The position numbers and the translations under genes were made by a program. Under the pieces are notes generated by a model. That model had not been told where the DNA came from, made no database searches, and worked only from the letters and a program-made list of their open reading frames with translations. From Alphaproteobacteria bacterium MedPE-SWcel (GTDB lineage Bacteria; Pseudomonadota; Alphaproteobacteria; Rhodobacterales; Rhodobacteraceae): a DNA stretch of 37,523 bases. Below, piece after piece: positions 34,109 through 37,523 of this stretch (position 1 is its first letter; each line of letters starts with the position of its first letter). The stretch is taken from positions 1-37,523 of the forward strand of contig MPDC01000034.1 of NCBI GenBank assembly GCA_001874255.1, written 5' to 3'.

Positions 34109-35626
34109 ATGGAAACTGTGCCCACTGCCTCCGAAGGGGCCCCTGTAATCCCACTCTTTACCGGGCCGGAGTGGACGTTCGAGTTGCTGGAACAGGCCCG
34201 CGACGCGATTGAAGGCATCGCCTTGGAGGACCTGCAGCTCGATATCTACCCCAACCAGATCGAGATCATCTCGGCCGAGCAGATGCTGGACGCCTATTCC
34301 TGCGTGGGACTGCCCCTGATGTATCAGCATTGGTCCTTCGGCAAGCATTTTGCCCGCGACGAGGCGCTCTATCGCACCGGGCGTCAGGGCTTGGCCTATG
34401 AAATCGTCATCAACTCCAATCCCTGCATTAGCTACAATATGGAAGAAAACACCATGGCGATGCAGACGCTGGTCATGGCACACGCGGCCTTTGGGCATAA
34501 CCACTTCTTCAAGAACAACTACCTGTTCCGTCAATGGACCGACGCCGAAGGCATTCACGACTACCTTGCCTTTGCCAAGAACTACATCGCCGCCTGCGAG
34601 GAGCGCTATGGGTTTGATGCGGTGGAGGAAATCCTCGACGCAGCTCATGCGCTGCAGTCACAGGGGGTGTTTCGATATGGGCGACCGCCAAAACCCACGG
34701 TCGAGGAACGCCGGGCGATGCAGCAACTGCGCGAGGCCTATGAAACCGGCCAGAGCGCTCTTGATATCTGGACCGATGCAACGCTGGGGTTGAAGCGGGA
34801 TTCAGAGATGTCCGAGGCCGAGAGCGGCCATGCCGGGCGGCGCAAGAAGATGAACATGCCGCAGGAGAATATTCTCTATTTTCTGGAAAAACACAGTCCG
34901 TCCCTGGAGCCCTGGCAGCGCGAAATCCTGCGTATCGTTCGGATGCTGGCGCAGTATCTCTATCCGCAGAAGCAGACCAAGGTGATGAACGAGGGATGCG
35001 CGACCTTCGTGCATTACTACATCATCAATGCGCTCCACGATCAGGGGTTGATCACCCAGGGCGCGTTTATGGAAATGATGCACAGTCACACGAATGTGGT
35101 GATGCAGCCGGAATATGACGATCCCCGGTATTCCGGGATCAATCCCTATGCGCTGGGGTTTGCCATGATGCAGGACATCCGCCGCATCTGCGAGGCGCCG
35201 ACACAGGAAGACCGGGACTGGTTTCCCGATATTGCAGGCCATTCCGACTGGCGCGCTGTGCTCAGGAACGCCTGGGCGAACTACCGGGATGAAAGTTTCA
35301 TCCAGCAATTCCTGTCACCGCACCTGATCCGCAAATTCAAACTGTTCACCCTGACCGATGACGAAACGCACCCTCAGCTGGTCATCAGCCAGATCCACAA
35401 CCGGGCAGGGTACAAGGCCATCCGCCGGGATTTGGCGCGGCAATATGATCTCGCCTATATCGAACCGGACATTCAGGTCACCGATGCGGATCTGAAAGGG
35501 GACCGGACGCTGAAACTGACCCATACGGTTCGGGATAATGTCCATCTGGCGGAGGACGAGCGCGATGAGGTTCTGAAGCACCTGCGCAGGCTCTGGGGCT
35601 ATGATGTAAAGCTCACCGCCGTATAG
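34109..35626 (+). CDS. spoVR: SpoVR family protein
   Basis: A 505-residue SpoVR/YcgB family protein of full length. Conserved blocks include YPNQIEIISAEQMLDAY (about 47-63), MYQHWSFGKHF (71-81), the GHNHFFKNN motif (129-137) and NEGCATFVHYYI. In Bacillus SpoVR affects spore cortex; in non-sporing proteobacteria the function is unknown but the gene consistently clusters with prkA and yeaH. The start is METVPT (34109), 5 bp after yeaH; the ribosome site lies inside the yeaH end (GTGAAAGG). No terminator was found in the 50 bp before the convergent MFS gene. Confidence 0.93.
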   Translation: METVPTASEGAPVIPLFTGPEWTFELLEQARDAIEGIALEDLQLDIYPNQIEIISAEQMLDAYSCVGLPLMYQHWSFGKHFARDEALYRTGRQGLAYEIVINSNPCISYNMEENTMAMQTLVMAHAAFGHNHFFKNNYLFRQWTDAEGIHDYLAFAKNYIAACEERYGFDAVEEILDAAHALQSQGVFRYGRPPKPTVEERRAMQQLREAYETGQSALDIWTDATLGLKRDSEMSEAESGHAGRRKKMNMPQENILYFLEKHSPSLEPWQREILRIVRMLAQYLYPQKQTKVMNEGCATFVHYYIINALHDQGLITQGAFMEMMHSHTNVVMQPEYDDPRYSGINPYALGFAMMQDIRRICEAPTQEDRDWFPDIAGHSDWRAVLRNAWANYRDESFIQQFLSPHLIRKFKLFTLTDDETHPQLVISQIHNRAGYKAIRRDLARQYDLAYIEPDIQVTDADLKGDRTLKLTHTVRDNVHLAEDERDEVLKHLRRLWGYDVKLTAV

Positions 35627-35676
35627 GCGCCCGCGGCGATTTCGGATCATGCCGTGCCCGAGACCTGCTGGATCGG

Positions 35677-37008
35677 CTAGGGACGCGGTCGGGCGATGTG
35701 CGCGGGATATTCGGGATGCAGATCGTCAATGATCACCGGATGCGCATGTGGGTGAGGGCCGTCCAGATGCGGATGACCGGAGGGCAGGTCGGGGTGCTCA
35801 TGCGGCAGTTGCGCGGGTTGGTTTCGCGGCCATTGCCACAAGGCCGCCGCGATGCCGATGCCGCCCACCGCTGCGAGGATCAACAGAACGGGCACCAGCC
35901 CGAGGTAGGTCATGCCAACCCCAGCAAGCGGATAGCAGAGCAGCCAGCAGACGTGCGACAGGGTGAATTGGGCCGCAAAGACGGCGGCAAGGTCCTCGGG
36001 ATGGGCGGAGCGGCGCAGCAACCGGCCCGCAGGTGTCAAAGTGCCGGAATAGCCGATCCCCGCCAGCGCCCAGCAGGCCATCAGTATGGGCAGAGACAGG
36101 CCGCCGCGCACAAAAATGGCTCCGATCACGAGGGCGGCACAGCCCAAGACCGCAAAGCCGACCATGACGGCCCGGTCCCGCCCGGTCCCGAGCACCAGAG
36201 GCAGCGCCAATGCCGCCAGCATTGATCCGCCGCCAAAAGCACCAAGCGCCAGCGCCACGTCGCCGTCACTCAGCCCGAGGGTGGCGCGCACGATGACCAC
36301 CGTGTTGACGAAAACCATGGAGGTGATGGCGGCAGCTGCCAGCGAGAGGCCAAGCAGACCACGCAGGCGGGGGGTGCGCAGATAGATGCGAATGCCGCGG
36401 GTCGTGCGATCGTAAAACCTCCGGGGCGTATGGGCCGGCGGGGCGGGCAGGCGAACGGACAGAACCAGCAGGGCGGACAGGCAAAACCCGATCGCGGTGC
36501 CGAAAAACAACGTCGGCGCGCTGACCAATGTCAGAAGCAGCGCAGCCAGCGCCGGGGAGATGAGGGTCTCCATGTCATAGGCCAGACGGGAGAGCGACAG
36601 CGCTTTGGTGTAGTCCTCTTCCTGCGGGACGATCTCGGGGATGGTGGCCTGAAATACGGGTGTAAATCCCGCAGATGCTGCCTGCAGGAGAAAGACGAGG
36701 ACGTAGATTTGCCAGATCTCGCTGACAAACGGCAGGCCGAGCACCACGGTTGCACGGATAATATCAAGCGCTGCCAACCAGATGCGGCGCGGAACCTGTG
36801 TCGCAAGGGCTGCCGCCACCGGTGCAAGCGTGACGTAACTCAGCATTTTGATCGCCAGCGCCGTCCCCAGCACGCTGCCCGCCCGATCCCCGGCGAGTGA
36901 ATAGGCCATGAGCCCGAGCGCAACCGTCGCAAGGCCGGTGCCGAGCAGGGCAATGATCTGTGCCGCAAACAGATGGCGATAGACGCGGTTTCGGAACAGG
37001 CGGATCAT
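35677..37008 (-). CDS. MFS transporter with histidine-rich C-terminal tail
   Basis: A 443-residue major facilitator superfamily protein, about 12 hydrophobic segments. It resembles MFS_3/drug-efflux-like members, with RNRVYRHLFAAQIIALLGTGL at the N-terminus as a landmark. The last 45-50 residues leave the membrane and carry nine histidines in HxH or HP spacing (HEHPD, GHPHLDG, PHPHAHP), a probable metal-binding tail. The start is MIRLFRN (ATG 37006-37008), where hydrophobic homology begins; a longer frame upstream runs through a terminator and is rejected. Substrate unknown; metal or metal-chelate export is possible because of the tail, but this is inference. Confidence 0.8.
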   Translation of the reverse strand: MIRLFRNRVYRHLFAAQIIALLGTGLATVALGLMAYSLAGDRAGSVLGTALAIKMLSYVTLAPVAAALATQVPRRIWLAALDIIRATVVLGLPFVSEIWQIYVLVFLLQAASAGFTPVFQATIPEIVPQEEDYTKALSLSRLAYDMETLISPALAALLLTLVSAPTLFFGTAIGFCLSALLVLSVRLPAPPAHTPRRFYDRTTRGIRIYLRTPRLRGLLGLSLAAAAITSMVFVNTVVIVRATLGLSDGDVALALGAFGGGSMLAALALPLVLGTGRDRAVMVGFAVLGCAALVIGAIFVRGGLSLPILMACWALAGIGYSGTLTPAGRLLRRSAHPEDLAAVFAAQFTLSHVCWLLCYPLAGVGMTYLGLVPVLLILAAVGGIGIAAALWQWPRNQPAQLPHEHPDLPSGHPHLDGPHPHAHPVIIDDLHPEYPAHIARPRP

Positions 37009-37082
37009 CGGATTTCCATTCTGGTCTGCCCACAGCTTGCCGTGACCTGTCCAAAGGTCAAGAGCGGGACGGCGGGTCGGGC

Positions 37083-37114
37083 AAAGAAAAACGCAGCCCC
37101 CATGGGGGCCGCGT
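37083..37114 (-). terminator. Rho-independent terminator of the alcohol dehydrogenase gene
   Basis: On the minus strand an 11-bp stem ACGCGGCCCCC / GGGGGCTGCGT (one G-T pair, 2-nt loop) is followed by TTTTCTTT. It lies about 60 bp after the dehydrogenase stop and before the MFS gene, so the two genes are separate transcripts. Confidence 0.88.
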
Positions 37115-37174
37115 TGCGTTTGTGGCTGCTTGCCGGGGTGCCCGGCCAGGGGCAGGGGGGCGGCCACTGGCGGA

Positions 37175-37523
37175 TCAGAACTCCACAACGGCGCGGATGG
37201 ATTTTCCGGCGTGCATCAGCTCGAAGCCCTCGTTGATCTGATCGAGGCTCAGCTTGTGGGTGATCATCGGGTCAATCTCGATCTTTCCCGCCATGTACCA
37301 GTCGACGATCTTTGGCACATCGGTGCGCCCGGACGCGCCGCCAAAGGCGGTGCCGCGCCAGCTGCGGCCGGTGACCAGCTGGAAGGGCCGGGTGGAGATC
37401 TCGGCGCCGGCAGGGGCCACACCGATGATGATGCTCTCGCCCCAGCCCTTATGTGCGGCTTCCAGCGCCGTTCGCATCACATTCACATTGCCGGTGGCGT
37501 CAAACGTATAATCCGCGCCGCCG
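37175..37523 (-). CDS. frmA: Class III alcohol dehydrogenase (glutathione-dependent formaldehyde dehydrogenase), C-terminal part
   Basis: The last 115 or so residues of an S-(hydroxymethyl)glutathione dehydrogenase; the rest lies beyond the window. The visible part begins [16 protein letters not shown], part of the Rossmann fold, then [25 protein letters not shown] with the class III hallmark, and the family C-terminus SIRAVVEF. It oxidises the glutathione adduct of formaldehyde with NAD. The gene ends at TGA (37175-37177), followed by an intrinsic terminator. Confidence 0.9.
   Translation of the reverse strand, partial: GGADYTFDATGNVNVMRTALEAAHKGWGESIIIGVAPAGAEISTRPFQLVTGRSWRGTAFGGASGRTDVPKIVDWYMAGKIEIDPMITHKLSLDQINEGFELMHAGKSIRAVVEF

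Overview
The window looks like a chromosomal segment from a marine-type alphaproteobacterium, most likely a Rhodobacterales (Roseobacter-group) member. This is inferred from protein families, gene order and GC-rich codon use; no rRNA or other taxonomic marker gene is present. Gene order matches two well-known alphaproteobacterial sugar loci almost one to one: the Rhizobium-type L-rhamnose locus (rhaRSTPQUK divergent from rhaDI) and the Sinorhizobium-type alpha-glucoside locus (aglR / aglEFGAK).

Layout. (1) 1-1104: a small graveyard of mobile DNA. The C-terminal part of a serine recombinase (minus) is interrupted by the right end of an IS3-family element (minus), which abuts a C-terminal scrap of an IS110-family transposase (plus). 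(2) 1127-11839: the rhamnose regulon. A minus-strand operon encodes the DeoR repressor, sugar-binding protein, two-domain ATPase, two permeases, mutarotase and kinase; the plus-strand operon encodes the aldolase/dehydrogenase fusion RhaD and the isomerase RhaI. A large perfect dyad in the divergent gap is the obvious operator. (3) 11937-21036: a LacI-type regulator plus GH1 beta-glucosidase (minus) divergent from aglE-F-G-A-K (plus), with two AAAGCGCTTT palindromes in between. (4) 21503-22210: a secreted trypsin-like protease. (5) 22389-30087: a minus-strand operon for a large surface adhesin (BapA-like prefix, Ig-like repeats, type I secretion tail) and its dedicated exporter: lipoprotein TolC-like channel, LapB-like ABC transporter with a degenerate C39 domain, and HlyD-like fusion protein. 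(6) 30835-35626: prkA-yeaH-spoVR, a conserved stress/stationary-phase kinase cluster. (7) 35677-37523: an MFS transporter with a histidine-rich tail and the 3' end of a class III alcohol dehydrogenase.

How the genes work together. Rhamnose is imported by RhaSTPQ, its anomers are equilibrated by RhaU, it is isomerised by RhaI, phosphorylated by RhaK, and cleaved and oxidised by RhaD. Alpha-glucosides are imported by AglEFGK and hydrolysed by AglA in the cytoplasm, with a co-regulated GH1 enzyme adding beta-glucoside cleavage. The adhesin operon gives a self-contained attachment system. Translational coupling (ATGA or TTGA overlaps) is frequent in the rha and adhesin operons.

Most of the window is recognisable. 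The points that most merit a second look are the adhesin's N-terminal alanine-rich candidate processing site beside a non-canonical secreted protease, the ABC exporter's long proline-rich N-terminal extension and degenerate peptidase domain, the nested hairpin separating adhesin from exporter genes, the 747-bp gap upstream of the adhesin with a CtrA-like box, and the His-rich MFS tail.
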